Made by a program: the position numbers and the translations under genes. The notes under the pieces were generated by a model. That model saw only the letters and a program-made list of their open reading frames with translations. It was not told the DNA's origin and made no database searches. 15,529 bases of DNA from Candidatus Krumholzibacteriota bacterium (lineage in GTDB: Bacteria; Krumholzibacteriota; Krumholzibacteriia; Krumholzibacteriales; Krumholzibacteriaceae): positions 1-15,529 of the forward strand of contig JAUWMD010000028.1 in the NCBI GenBank assembly GCA_030613345.1, read 5' to 3'. Below are positions 5,995-13,402 of the stretch, one piece after another (positions within the stretch are counted from its first letter, which is position 1; every line of letters begins with the position of its first letter).

Positions 5995-7863
5995 CTACAA
6001 GGCGAACATCAGCACGAACGTCAGCGCTCCCAGCCCTATGATGACCCAGGACAGGTACGTCGACAGGATACCGTTGTGCAGGCTCCTCAGCACCTGGACA
6101 ACGCTGAACCCGATCCTGCCCCAGATATTGTAGACATCCATGGCGCCTTCCTGCCCGTCCTTGAACAGGGCGGTCCAGGCGGGGTTCAGGTCGTCTGTCA
6201 CGGTCTTATAGAAATGCGTGCCGGGGATCCTCATCTCCTCGTTGTCCAGGATGTTTCCACCGATCCACACGTTTTCATCGATGCGCACGCGTCTCGTCCT
6301 GCCGAACGCGTATATGATCAGCCCGACGATCAGCCCGACGGCCATGAGGACCGTCGCCGCCACGGGATTCCAGTATCCCGACGCTGTTCTGACCGCCATC
6401 TCCTGCATACTCACTCCCGTCGAACCGGCGACGCTCGGAGTAATGAACTTCTCGAGCGGCAGCCTCGCGTAGATGCCGAAGATTATGCAGAGGATCGCGA
6501 GGAATATCATCGGCACCTGCATGGCGAAGCCCGCCTCGCGCACGCCGTCGAACTTCTCCTGGCGCCTTCCGAGGAAGACGGAATGCAGGACCTTGACGAA
6601 CGAGGCGAGCGTCAGGGCGCTTCCGAATATGGCCACGATGAGGAATATCACATAGTAGCCTCCGGCCTGCAGGAGACCCTGATAGACGAGCCATTTCGAT
6701 ACGAAGCCGTTGAACGGCGGCACGCCGGAGATCGACATGGCCACTACGATTGTCGTGAGGAAGGTAATGGGCATCAGCTTCGCCAGCCCGCCGAGCTCCT
6801 CGAGGTCGGTCGTTCCGACCCTCTTCTCGATCACTCCGGCCGAGAGGAAGAGGCCGCACTTGTAGATCGCATGGTTGAGCATGTGGAACAGTCCGCCGAC
6901 GATCGCCACCGGGATACCGCTTCCGACGCCGAGCACCATGTACCCGACCTGGCTGACCGCGTGGAAGGACAGCAGCTTCTTCAGATCATGCTGAACGAGT
7001 GCGACAAGCACGGCGAACAGCACCGTCCCGGCGCCGACGATCATCATCATCAGCGAAAGGCCCGAGCCGGTCCTGATCGAGAAGATGTCGAGGGAAATCC
7101 TCGCGAGCAGGTATATCCCAAGCAGCTTGTCCAGTGATGCAGGCAGGAACGCCATCGTCGGGGCAGGCGTCGGCTTCGCCATCGCGGGCACCCACGAGTG
7201 CAGCGGCATCGCCCCGGCCTTCGCTATCGCTCCGGTGAAGAGGAGCAGAAAGGCGATTACGCCCGTCGTCGTGCCTGTCGAGATGCTGAGCGACGAGATC
7301 GAGAGGGTCCCGTAGACGAGCCAGATTATGATCACGCCAAGGAACATCGCCGCGTCGCTGAATCCGAGAATCGTGAAGCACTTCTGCGCCGCCGTCTCGT
7401 GCCCCTCGCCACCCATGTTGACGAGGAGGTAGAGCAGCAGCGTCAGGACCTCCCAGCAGATAAGCAGCAGCAGCAGGTTGTCGGACAGCACGGCGCAGGC
7501 AGCCGCCGAGAGAGTCCAGAGGATATATGTGTAGTAGATCCCCGGCGTCTCCCTGTCCTTGAACCAGTACCCTATCGAATAGAGTATTATCAGGGCGCCG
7601 AACATCGCTATGAACAGGAGCACGAACGAGTTGAACCCGTAGAGCCTCAAGGCGAAATCGAACTGGAAGACGTCGCCCATCGTGAAGACCGTCCTGAAGT
7701 ATTCGGATTCGCCTAACCCGAACAGCTTGACCGTCTTGATGAACATCCAAACGGACGATATCAACGCGATTATTCCGGCCGGCAGCCGCGCTTTCTTCGG
7801 GAAGAAGAGAGTCACGGCGCCCATCACTGCCGGCATAACGATTACGTACAGAAGCTCATGCAT
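5995..7863 (-). CDS. Large antiporter-like membrane subunit (MrpA N-terminal part / NuoL / HyfB type)
   Basis: This 622-residue protein has about 14 helices of the proton-conducting transporter fold plus a C-terminal extension. Charged membrane residues typical of active antiporter-like subunits are present: Glu138 in CWEVLTLLLYLLVN, Lys215 in GAIAKAGAMPLHSWVP, Lys246 in PASLDKLLGIYL, and HAIYK ending at Lys335. After about residue 500 a long hydrophilic linker (WIGGNILDNEEMRIPGTHFY region) leads to a final helix, resembling the end of NuoL, HyfB or HycC. Its place immediately after the hydrogenase large subunit and before MbhD-MbhE suggests it links the hydrogenase to the Mrp block and replaces the N-terminal two-thirds of MrpA. 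It could equally be called hydrogenase 4 subunit B. The ATG at 7863 has CGGAG nine bases upstream. Confidence 0.88.
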   Translation of the reverse strand: MHELLYVIVMPAVMGAVTLFFPKKARLPAGIIALISSVWMFIKTVKLFGLGESEYFRTVFTMGDVFQFDFALRLYGFNSFVLLFIAMFGALIILYSIGYWFKDRETPGIYYTYILWTLSAAACAVLSDNLLLLLICWEVLTLLLYLLVNMGGEGHETAAQKCFTILGFSDAAMFLGVIIIWLVYGTLSISSLSISTGTTTGVIAFLLLFTGAIAKAGAMPLHSWVPAMAKPTPAPTMAFLPASLDKLLGIYLLARISLDIFSIRTGSGLSLMMMIVGAGTVLFAVLVALVQHDLKKLLSFHAVSQVGYMVLGVGSGIPVAIVGGLFHMLNHAIYKCGLFLSAGVIEKRVGTTDLEELGGLAKLMPITFLTTIVVAMSISGVPPFNGFVSKWLVYQGLLQAGGYYVIFLIVAIFGSALTLASFVKVLHSVFLGRRQEKFDGVREAGFAMQVPMIFLAILCIIFGIYARLPLEKFITPSVAGSTGVSMQEMAVRTASGYWNPVAATVLMAVGLIVGLIIYAFGRTRRVRIDENVWIGGNILDNEEMRIPGTHFYKTVTDDLNPAWTALFKDGQEGAMDVYNIWGRIGFSVVQVLRSLHNGILSTYLSWVIIGLGALTFVLMFAL

Positions 7864-7898
7864 GCATTCATCTCCGCTACGCGTAAATAAGTGTTACG

Positions 7899-9104
7899 TT
7901 ACATTCCCAGCTGCCTGCGGATCTCCTCGGTCTTCTCCGCGGACAACCTTATCAGGTCTCCCTCCGAGAGAACGTATCTCTCGCCGGTATTAACATCGAC
8001 ACGTCCGACCCGTTCGGTGCACGAGTAACATGGATCGACGGCCGCCGTGATCAGGCCTGCGGCGGCTACCGTGTTGCCCGGCACGCTCGCCTCGTTCGTG
8101 AGGATGTTGTTGAAGCTCGGGGCGCGGATCTTGTGCCTCATAGGCATGTTCTTGCCGTTCGAGCGTATGTAGTGAAGCACCTCGCCGCGGGGGGCCTCGT
8201 AGACGCCTATGCCCTCACCGGGCGGTATCTCGCCTATCTCGAGACAGAGCTCGCTGTCGTCCTTCATCGGGCCCATCTCCTCGAGCCTGTCGATGCACTG
8301 CCTGATTATCTTTATCGCTTCGAAGTTCTCCAGCTGACGGACGACGGCCTTGTCGAAGACGTCCCCGTTCTCACACAGGATGACGTCGAAATCGAGATCG
8401 CCGTATGCATCGATCGGATGATCGCGCCGGGCATCGACGTCGTATCCTGCCGCCCTGGCCGTGGGCCCGAGCGCTCCATAGAGACGGCACTGGTCCTTGT
8501 TGAAGATACCGACGGTCTTCAGCCTCGCGTGAATGACCGGATCGTCGATGATCGCCTTGGTGAGCATGTCGTTCTTTTCCCAGAGTTTATCGAGCATCTT
8601 GCGTATGTTGCCGTATTCCTCGGGCGGAACGTCGCGCCTTACGCCGCCGATGCGCATCATCGCGTAGTGGTTCCTGTTGCCCGTCACGGCCTCGAGTATG
8701 TCGAGAAGGGGCTCGCGGTACTTCCAGCACCACATGAAGACCGTATTGTACCCGATGAAATGGCCCGCCAGGCCGGTCCAGAGCAGGTGGCTGTGCAGCC
8801 TCTCGAGCTCGGCGGTGATGATCCTGATGTACTGGGCGCGCTTCGGGACCTCGACCTGCAGCAGGTCTTCGACCGCCTTGACATAGGCGTACGGATGGGA
8901 ACATGAGCAGATGCCGCAGACCCTCTCCACGAGGAAGGGCACCTGGTCCCAGGTCTTCGATTCGGAAAGGATCTCGATCCCCCTGTGGCTCCAGCCGATC
9001 GTCATATCGATGTCGATCACGTTCTCCCCGTCGACGTGGAGCTCGAAGAACTCGGGCTCCTCGAGAATCGGGTGGAACGGGCCGATCGGGATCTTTTTAA
9101 CCAT
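7899..9104 (-). CDS. Group 4 [NiFe]-hydrogenase large (catalytic) subunit, HycE/NuoD-like
   Basis: This 401-residue protein holds the NiFe active site. The N-terminal motif ERVCGICSCSHPYAY gives Cys63 and Cys66 with His70; the C-terminal motif DPCYSC gives Cys359 and Cys362. All four Ni ligands are therefore present, so it is a hydrogenase rather than a complex I NuoD, which has lost them. The rest matches the NuoD/HycE fold (HSHLLWTGLAGHFIGYNTVF, RIGGVRRDVP, YEAPRGEVLHYIRSNG). After DPCYSCTER (Arg365) there are 36 more residues; E. coli HycE is cut at the equivalent Arg, so a cleaved tail is likely here and a HycI-like protease is encoded in the cluster. It acts with the NuoB-like and NuoC-like subunits at the cytoplasmic face. 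The ATG at 9104 has GAGGTG 8 bases upstream. Confidence 0.95.
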   Translation of the reverse strand: MVKKIPIGPFHPILEEPEFFELHVDGENVIDIDMTIGWSHRGIEILSESKTWDQVPFLVERVCGICSCSHPYAYVKAVEDLLQVEVPKRAQYIRIITAELERLHSHLLWTGLAGHFIGYNTVFMWCWKYREPLLDILEAVTGNRNHYAMMRIGGVRRDVPPEEYGNIRKMLDKLWEKNDMLTKAIIDDPVIHARLKTVGIFNKDQCRLYGALGPTARAAGYDVDARRDHPIDAYGDLDFDVILCENGDVFDKAVVRQLENFEAIKIIRQCIDRLEEMGPMKDDSELCLEIGEIPPGEGIGVYEAPRGEVLHYIRSNGKNMPMRHKIRAPSFNNILTNEASVPGNTVAAAGLITAAVDPCYSCTERVGRVDVNTGERYVLSEGDLIRLSAEKTEEIRRQLGM

Positions 9105-9153
9105 TTCTGTTCACCTCGTTATCAACACACCGGCTTTGGGGCCGTTTTTCTGC

Positions 9154-9675
9154 TTACGGGTTCTGTCCCTTCAGAGGCCTTCCCGCCACCTCGTCGGTCC
9201 TTTCCTTGCCGTCGAGCTTCACGCGGGACATCTCGAGCTTGCACTTGTTCTCCCTCTTGTGGGGATAGAAGTCGGCGGGCCTCGTATCCGACCGCAGGAC
9301 GGGCCTGAGGTCCGGGTGGTTCCTGAAGTTGACCTCGTACATCTCGAATATCTCCTGTTCGATCCACTTGGCGCCGATTATTACAGGCGAGATCGAATCG
9401 AGCTCCGGATAAGGCTTCTTCGCGAACGTCTTTACCGTCACGTAGTACCCCTCGCGGTCGAAGGGGAAAAAGAACATCACCTCGACGCCGTCGCGGTCGT
9501 CGATGCCGACGCCCGTGTCGAACCTCGCGTCGAGATCGTTGAACAGGAACGAGGCGAGATCGACCCAGACCTCGTTCTCTGCGTATATGTAGACCCTCTT
9601 CTCCGACCGTTCGGCTATCTGCACCTTGTCGCCGAATTTCTCCGCGATCCTTTTCTTTACTTCTTCCTTTTCCAT
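9154..9675 (-). CDS. NuoC/HycE-N-like 30 kDa-type subunit of the hydrogenase (MbhK-like)
   Basis: This 173-residue soluble protein is recognised by the NuoC signature WIEQEIFEMYEVNFRNHPDL followed by RPVL (about residues 103-127). The N-terminal half has the alpha/beta pattern of the family (KVQIAERSEKRVYIY and DLASFLFNDLDARFDTGVGI). In E. coli HycE this domain is fused to the large subunit; here it is a separate gene, as in MBH and Ech. It has no cofactor ligands and serves to hold the small and large subunits together. It lies 28 bases after the small-subunit gene and 49 bases before the large-subunit gene. Confidence 0.92.
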   Translation of the reverse strand: MEKEEVKKRIAEKFGDKVQIAERSEKRVYIYAENEVWVDLASFLFNDLDARFDTGVGIDDRDGVEVMFFFPFDREGYYVTVKTFAKKPYPELDSISPVIIGAKWIEQEIFEMYEVNFRNHPDLRPVLRSDTRPADFYPHKRENKCKLEMSRVKLDGKERTDEVAGRPLKGQNP

Positions 9676-9703
9676 ATTTCCTGTTTCCCCGTGTCCGTCT
9701 TTC

Positions 9704-10117
9704 CTAAAGCGTTCCCAGTACCTTTACTACCCCCGCAATAATGGTTTCCGGCTTGGGGGGACAGCCGGGGACATACGCATCGACCGGTATGTACTTGTCT
9801 ACCGGTCCGATGATATTGTATCCGTCGCGGAAGATGCCGCAGCGGCATCCGCACGCTCCGATCACGATGACCTTGAGTGGCTTCGGCGCCTGCTCGTACA
9901 GCCTCTTCAGGCGGGGCAGGACGTTGCGCGTTACCGGGCCGCTGATGAGCAGCACGTCGGCGTGCCTGATGCTGCCCAAGAGCAGGATGCCGAACCGCTC
10001 GATGTCGAACCTCGGCGTAAGAGCGTCGAGGATCTCTATGTCGCAGTTGTTGCACGCGCCTGTGTTCACGTGAAAGACCCAGGGCGATTTCTTCAATGCT
10101 TTGAGCGCCAGTGACAT
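9704..10117 (-). CDS. Group 4 [NiFe]-hydrogenase small subunit, NuoB/HycG-like (MbhJ-like)
   Basis: This 137-residue protein carries the proximal 4Fe-4S cluster next to the NiFe site. Its ligands are predicted to be Cys22 and Cys25 (TGACNNCDIE), Cys89 (GACGCRCG) and Cys119 (VPGCPPKPE), the standard NuoB-type arrangement. The length is typical of the short small subunits of group 4 enzymes, which have no signal peptide and no medial or distal clusters. The segment after Cys89 contains two more cysteines (Cys91, Cys93) where homologues usually have neutral or Gly residues, which is slightly unusual. It is encoded between the NuoH-like anchor (18-base gap) and the NuoC-like subunit, the order found in hyc and hyf-type operons. 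Confidence 0.94.
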   Translation of the reverse strand: MSLALKALKKSPWVFHVNTGACNNCDIEILDALTPRFDIERFGILLLGSIRHADVLLISGPVTRNVLPRLKRLYEQAPKPLKVIVIGACGCRCGIFRDGYNIIGPVDKYIPVDAYVPGCPPKPETIIAGVVKVLGTL

Positions 10118-10135
10118 TTACAAAGCCTCCGCCGT

Positions 10136-11068
10136 CTAGTACCCCAGCACCGCCAGGATCATTGCAATTATCGAAAGTACAAGCATCGGACCCCAGAAGA
10201 ACCGCACTGCCTGATCGATCCTTACCCTGGGGTTCGTGTTCTTTATTAGGACCATTATCGTTACAATCGCGACATACTTGAGGATCGTCGTGAGGATCCT
10301 CCAGCCGGCAAGCGAGACGCCGCCCCAGAACATCGTGATGATGAATATCGGCACGACGAAGAACATGATGCCCATGTTCAGCTTCACGACGGCGAGCGGG
10401 GCGCCTGAATACTCGATATGGGTGCCTCCGGCCAGCTCCGTCTCCGCCTCGGGGATATCGAACGGAACCATCCCGCACTTCGCCTGGGCGCAGAAAATCG
10501 CGACGATGAACGCGATCACTCCCGAGACGCTTCCCATCATGATCCCGTTCGCGCTCTGGTAGCCCAGTATCTCCTCGAAGGAGAAGCTGCCGACCTTGTA
10601 AACCGTTGTCAGCATGACGATCACCAGAGGCAACTCGTAGGCGAAGATCAGCTTCATCTCTCTGGCGGCCCCGAGTATCCCCAACGGGTTGCCCGAAGCG
10701 CTGGCGCCGATGATCATCGAGATCGCGGGGATCGTCATGATATAGAGAACGACTATGGAGTCGCCGACAAACGACGACGCCGGATAGAGGTTGGCCATCC
10801 AGAGGATCGTCGAAGCGAGGGTGGCCGCGGCGAGGCCGACGACGGGAGCGATGAGGAATCCGGTCGCCCTTGCCCCGGCGGGAATGATGACTTCCTTCCC
10901 GAGCAGTTTCACCATATCGGCGAATGGCTGGTACCAAGGAGGCCCTACCCTCCAGTGCACCCTCGCGGTGACCTTGCGGTCTACCCACGTCGCCAGGAGG
11001 CCGGCGACCGCCGTGAAAAGAAACCCGGGAAATATCAGATAGCTGAACAGATATTTCGCAGCGTCCAT
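10136..11068 (-). CDS. NuoH/HycD-like membrane anchor subunit of the hydrogenase (MbhM-like)
   Basis: This 310-residue protein has about eight helices and the NuoH hallmarks. These are VDRKVTARVHWRVGPPWYQP (residues 29-48) at the end of helix 1, GAAREMKLIFAYELPLV in the middle, and PFDIPEAETELAGGTHIEYS with its acidic cluster facing the hydrogenase/quinone-like cavity. NuoH-type subunits hold the peripheral hydrogenase arm on the membrane and start the charge path towards the antiporter subunits. The ATG at 11068 has GGAG within GGAGAGGACCT just upstream. It starts 12 bases after the HycB-like ferredoxin gene. The length is close to that of HycD, EchB and MbhM. Confidence 0.95.
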   Translation of the reverse strand: MDAAKYLFSYLIFPGFLFTAVAGLLATWVDRKVTARVHWRVGPPWYQPFADMVKLLGKEVIIPAGARATGFLIAPVVGLAAATLASTILWMANLYPASSFVGDSIVVLYIMTIPAISMIIGASASGNPLGILGAAREMKLIFAYELPLVIVMLTTVYKVGSFSFEEILGYQSANGIMMGSVSGVIAFIVAIFCAQAKCGMVPFDIPEAETELAGGTHIEYSGAPLAVVKLNMGIMFFVVPIFIITMFWGGVSLAGWRILTTILKYVAIVTIMVLIKNTNPRVRIDQAVRFFWGPMLVLSIIAMILAVLGY

Positions 11069-11080
11069 AGGTCCTCTCCG

Positions 11081-11560
11081 CTAACGCTCCAGCATCCAGC
11101 GGGCGAAGTAGCGCCCGCCTTCAGCGGCGTGTCTGTGTTTTTTCTCCAGATCGGTGAGCTCCTCGAACACGAGAGCTCCCGACGTACATGTCGCGACGCA
11201 GCGCGGCTGTTTTCCCTCTTCAAGCCGGTCATGGCAGAGATCGCACTTCGGCGACACGTGCCATGTCGAATGTATGAACATCACACCGAAGGGGCAGGAC
11301 ATGATGCACGACCTGCAGCCGATGCAGAGCTGGCTGTTGCGCACGATCGTGCCGTTGTCGTCTTTCTTGATCGCGTCCTGGGGACATACCTCGAGACAGA
11401 GCGGCGTGTCGCAGTGCCTGCAGTGGAGAGGCATGAGGGCGACCTCTTCTACGGCTCCGTGCTTTAGCAGCCCCTGGTCATGGTGTCCCTGGGCGCAGGC
11501 GGCGGCGCACGCGCGGCATCCGGTGCACAGGTTCATGTTGATATAGATTCTCTTCTCCAT
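11081..11560 (-). CDS. HycB/CooF-like ferredoxin with four [4Fe-4S] motifs
   Basis: This 159-residue protein has 16 cysteines in four cluster motifs: Cys12/15/18/22, Cys47/50/55/59, Cys79/82/85/89 and Cys106/109/121/125. The spacing, including CRHCDTPLCLEVCP and CDLCHDRLEEGKQPRC, is that of HycB, HydN, CooF and the DMSO reductase beta family. In formate hydrogenlyase such a protein wires the molybdenum subunit to the hydrogenase. Here it starts 4 bases after the molybdopterin-fold gene and precedes the NuoH-like gene, so it most likely bridges the input module and the hydrogenase arm. It has no signal peptide, so it is cytoplasmic. The very close GAGG (2 bases) makes AGAAGAG further upstream the more plausible ribosome site. 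Confidence 0.9.
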   Translation of the reverse strand: MEKRIYINMNLCTGCRACAAACAQGHHDQGLLKHGAVEEVALMPLHCRHCDTPLCLEVCPQDAIKKDDNGTIVRNSQLCIGCRSCIMSCPFGVMFIHSTWHVSPKCDLCHDRLEEGKQPRCVATCTSGALVFEELTDLEKKHRHAAEGGRYFARWMLER

Positions 11561-11564
11561 AACC

Positions 11565-13352
11565 TCAGCTCTTCTCGCTTTGCCTGCCCAGGATCACCGC
11601 GACCGGGGCGAGGCTTATCTCCCCATGACGTTCATTCAGCTTCCACGGGAACAGCTTGCGGACCGAGGGGAAGTGTATCGTCGCCGCGACAGTCTTTCCC
11701 TCGAGCTTGCCCGTCGGCCTGGCCGGGAGCATGGCCTCTCCGCCCTCGGAGACGACCTTCAGGAGGTCGCCGTCACGCAGGTTCATCTCTTCGGCGACCT
11801 GCCTCGACACCATCAGCTCCGGCTCGGGGCATGTGATCTTCGGCCAGAGGAGGTTCCTGCTGATCGATCCGTCGGCGGCATGAACCGCCTCGCTCCACGG
11901 GACGAGGACGATATCCGCATTCTCCAGGCCCTTCATATCCACCGCGTAGCCCGCCCAGTCCGCTGCGAGGCTCTCCCCAGCGCCTGCCCTTGCTGTCTTT
12001 CTCTCCACCGGCGCAGCCTCGAGCCCGGCTCCCATCTCCTTCGCAAGATCGGCCAGGAAACGTCCGTCGCTGACAGTGCCGGCGATCGGGGCTATCGCCT
12101 CGTCGCGGACGATGTCTTCTTCGAACGAGGGCGACACGGTACCTTTCTTCTCGACAAGGGTCGCCGCGGGGATCACGACGTTGGCGCCTGATGCAGCCTG
12201 TCCGATGAACAGCTGCGTTGCGACGGTGAACTTGCTGTCGCGAAGCGCCTTCTCCACCGGCGCGGCGGGGAAAACGGAAGACGGATCGAGCCCGAGCAGC
12301 ACGAATGCCTGTATGCCGCCGGAGACGATGCTGGCCAGGGCCTTTCCGTTTCCGGCGCCGGCGAGGACCGAGTAGATCCCCCAGGTGTTCTGCTGAACGA
12401 ACTGGACGTCGAAGATGGTCTCTCCGGGGCAGATCCGCGTCACCGCCTCGGCCATGACCGATGTCAGGCCGGGCGCTCCGAAGCGTCCGAATATATTCGA
12501 AACGTGCGTCTCGACAGAGGCGGCTGAGAGCATGGAGCCGGCCGCGCTCTCGAGGTCGTCCTTCGAGACGCCTCCGAGACGTTCGATCTCTTTCCAGTCG
12601 AGTGAGCCGATCAGCTTCCCGAGCTCGCCGGGCAGCTGCGCGCCGCTCTTTGCGGCCGCCGCCTTGAGCAGTCCCGCGAGGACCGCCGGCTCTCCGCCCG
12701 GCCGGCATCTGAGGTGCCTGCTGGCGAACCACGCCGAGTGATTCTTCTCCGGACTTATCGTGATGACCTCGTTACCCCTGCCCGCGTATTTGCCCGCCGC
12801 GACGGCCTTGGCCGTGCACGGATGCTCGGAGAAGGGATCTCCGACGAGCAGGTAGACCTGTCTTTTGCTCTCGGGCTTCTGCCCGGCGGGTCCGAGACCG
12901 GAGAGGTCGTATCCCATCCATGCCCTGAACATCGGGATGTCGTCGGGGGCCATGAGGGCGATGTTTTCGGTCCCTATCACATCTCTGGCGAACTTCAGCG
13001 CGAGCGCGGCCTCCTCGTTCGTAAGGTTGTCGCCGATCAGGACGCCGATCGCGTCGCCGCCGGCCTCGCTCTTGATGGCCGAGAGGTTCTGAGCCGCTTC
13101 CTTGACGGCCGCCTCGTATGTCGACCTCTCCCCGAGGACGAACGGATAGTTGAGCCTGTCGGGGTGGGAGACGAATTCCACCATCGCTGCCCCGCGGGCG
13201 CAGAGACTTCCGCCGTACTTCGAATCTTCACTGTCGTCCCACTCGAGAGAGAGGATCGCCTCGTTCGTGAAGATCGGGCTCCTCCCTCCGCCCTTGAGGA
13301 TAAGGGGGCAGGCGAGCGAGCAGATAGAACAGTTGCTGCGTATTTCACTCAT
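11565..13352 (-). CDS. Molybdopterin oxidoreductase-fold protein (NuoG/FdhA-like) without the catalytic Cys/Sec
   Basis: I take the ATG at 13352 (595 residues, MSEIRSNCSICSLACPLIL) because the 4Fe-4S domain begins there; the longer reading overlaps the HydG-like gene with low-complexity sequence. A [4Fe-4S] site is formed by Cys8, Cys11, Cys15 and Cys51. The body has the FDH/NuoG fold (VYLLVGDPFSEHP; ASRHLRCRPGGEPAVLAGLL). The C-terminal part looks like a molybdopterin dinucleotide-binding domain (SRQVAEEMNLRDGDLLKVVS). In formate dehydrogenases the Mo-ligand Cys/Sec follows the FARxVIGTxN helix in a C-x-x-x-[CU]-H setting; here FARDVIGTENIALMAPDDIP has no Cys, no His and no in-frame TGA, with Asp near the place. 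It may therefore be a structural or electron-relay subunit like NuoG, or have another substrate. It sits between the HydG-like and HycB-like genes. Confidence 0.82.
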   Translation of the reverse strand: MSEIRSNCSICSLACPLILKGGGRSPIFTNEAILSLEWDDSEDSKYGGSLCARGAAMVEFVSHPDRLNYPFVLGERSTYEAAVKEAAQNLSAIKSEAGGDAIGVLIGDNLTNEEAALALKFARDVIGTENIALMAPDDIPMFRAWMGYDLSGLGPAGQKPESKRQVYLLVGDPFSEHPCTAKAVAAGKYAGRGNEVITISPEKNHSAWFASRHLRCRPGGEPAVLAGLLKAAAAKSGAQLPGELGKLIGSLDWKEIERLGGVSKDDLESAAGSMLSAASVETHVSNIFGRFGAPGLTSVMAEAVTRICPGETIFDVQFVQQNTWGIYSVLAGAGNGKALASIVSGGIQAFVLLGLDPSSVFPAAPVEKALRDSKFTVATQLFIGQAASGANVVIPAATLVEKKGTVSPSFEEDIVRDEAIAPIAGTVSDGRFLADLAKEMGAGLEAAPVERKTARAGAGESLAADWAGYAVDMKGLENADIVLVPWSEAVHAADGSISRNLLWPKITCPEPELMVSRQVAEEMNLRDGDLLKVVSEGGEAMLPARPTGKLEGKTVAATIHFPSVRKLFPWKLNERHGEISLAPVAVILGRQSEKS

Positions 13353-13370
13353 AGACGACTTTTCTTTCCA

Positions 13371-13388
13371 GGGCCGCGGTTGCGGCCC
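13371..13388 (-). repeat. GC-rich stem-loop in the leader of the molybdopterin-fold gene
   Basis: On the minus strand GGGCCGC-AACC-GCGGCCC forms a perfect 7-bp stem with a 4-base loop. It lies in the 50-base gap between the HydG-like stop and the next start codon. It ends directly before TGGAAAG, the likely ribosome-binding site of that gene. No T-run follows, so it is not a terminator; mRNA processing, stabilisation or translational tuning are possible roles. Confidence 0.5.
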
Positions 13389-13402
13389 AAACCACAAGTG
13401 AA

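Noticed and set aside
5992..7137. Long plus-strand ORF of 381 codons
   Set aside because: It is antisense to the conserved antiporter-like gene, and its translation is rich in Arg, His, Asp and Glu without fold-like patterns; typical of the opposite strand of a GC-rich membrane-protein gene.
10418..11467. Plus-strand ORF of 349 codons spanning the NuoH-like and HycB-like genes
   Set aside because: It crosses two well-supported minus-strand genes and has a charged, low-complexity translation with no recognisable domain.
12950..13352. Possible selenocysteine-containing formate dehydrogenase
   Set aside because: There is no in-frame TGA in the catalytic region and no Cys at the expected site; the reading frame is continuous.
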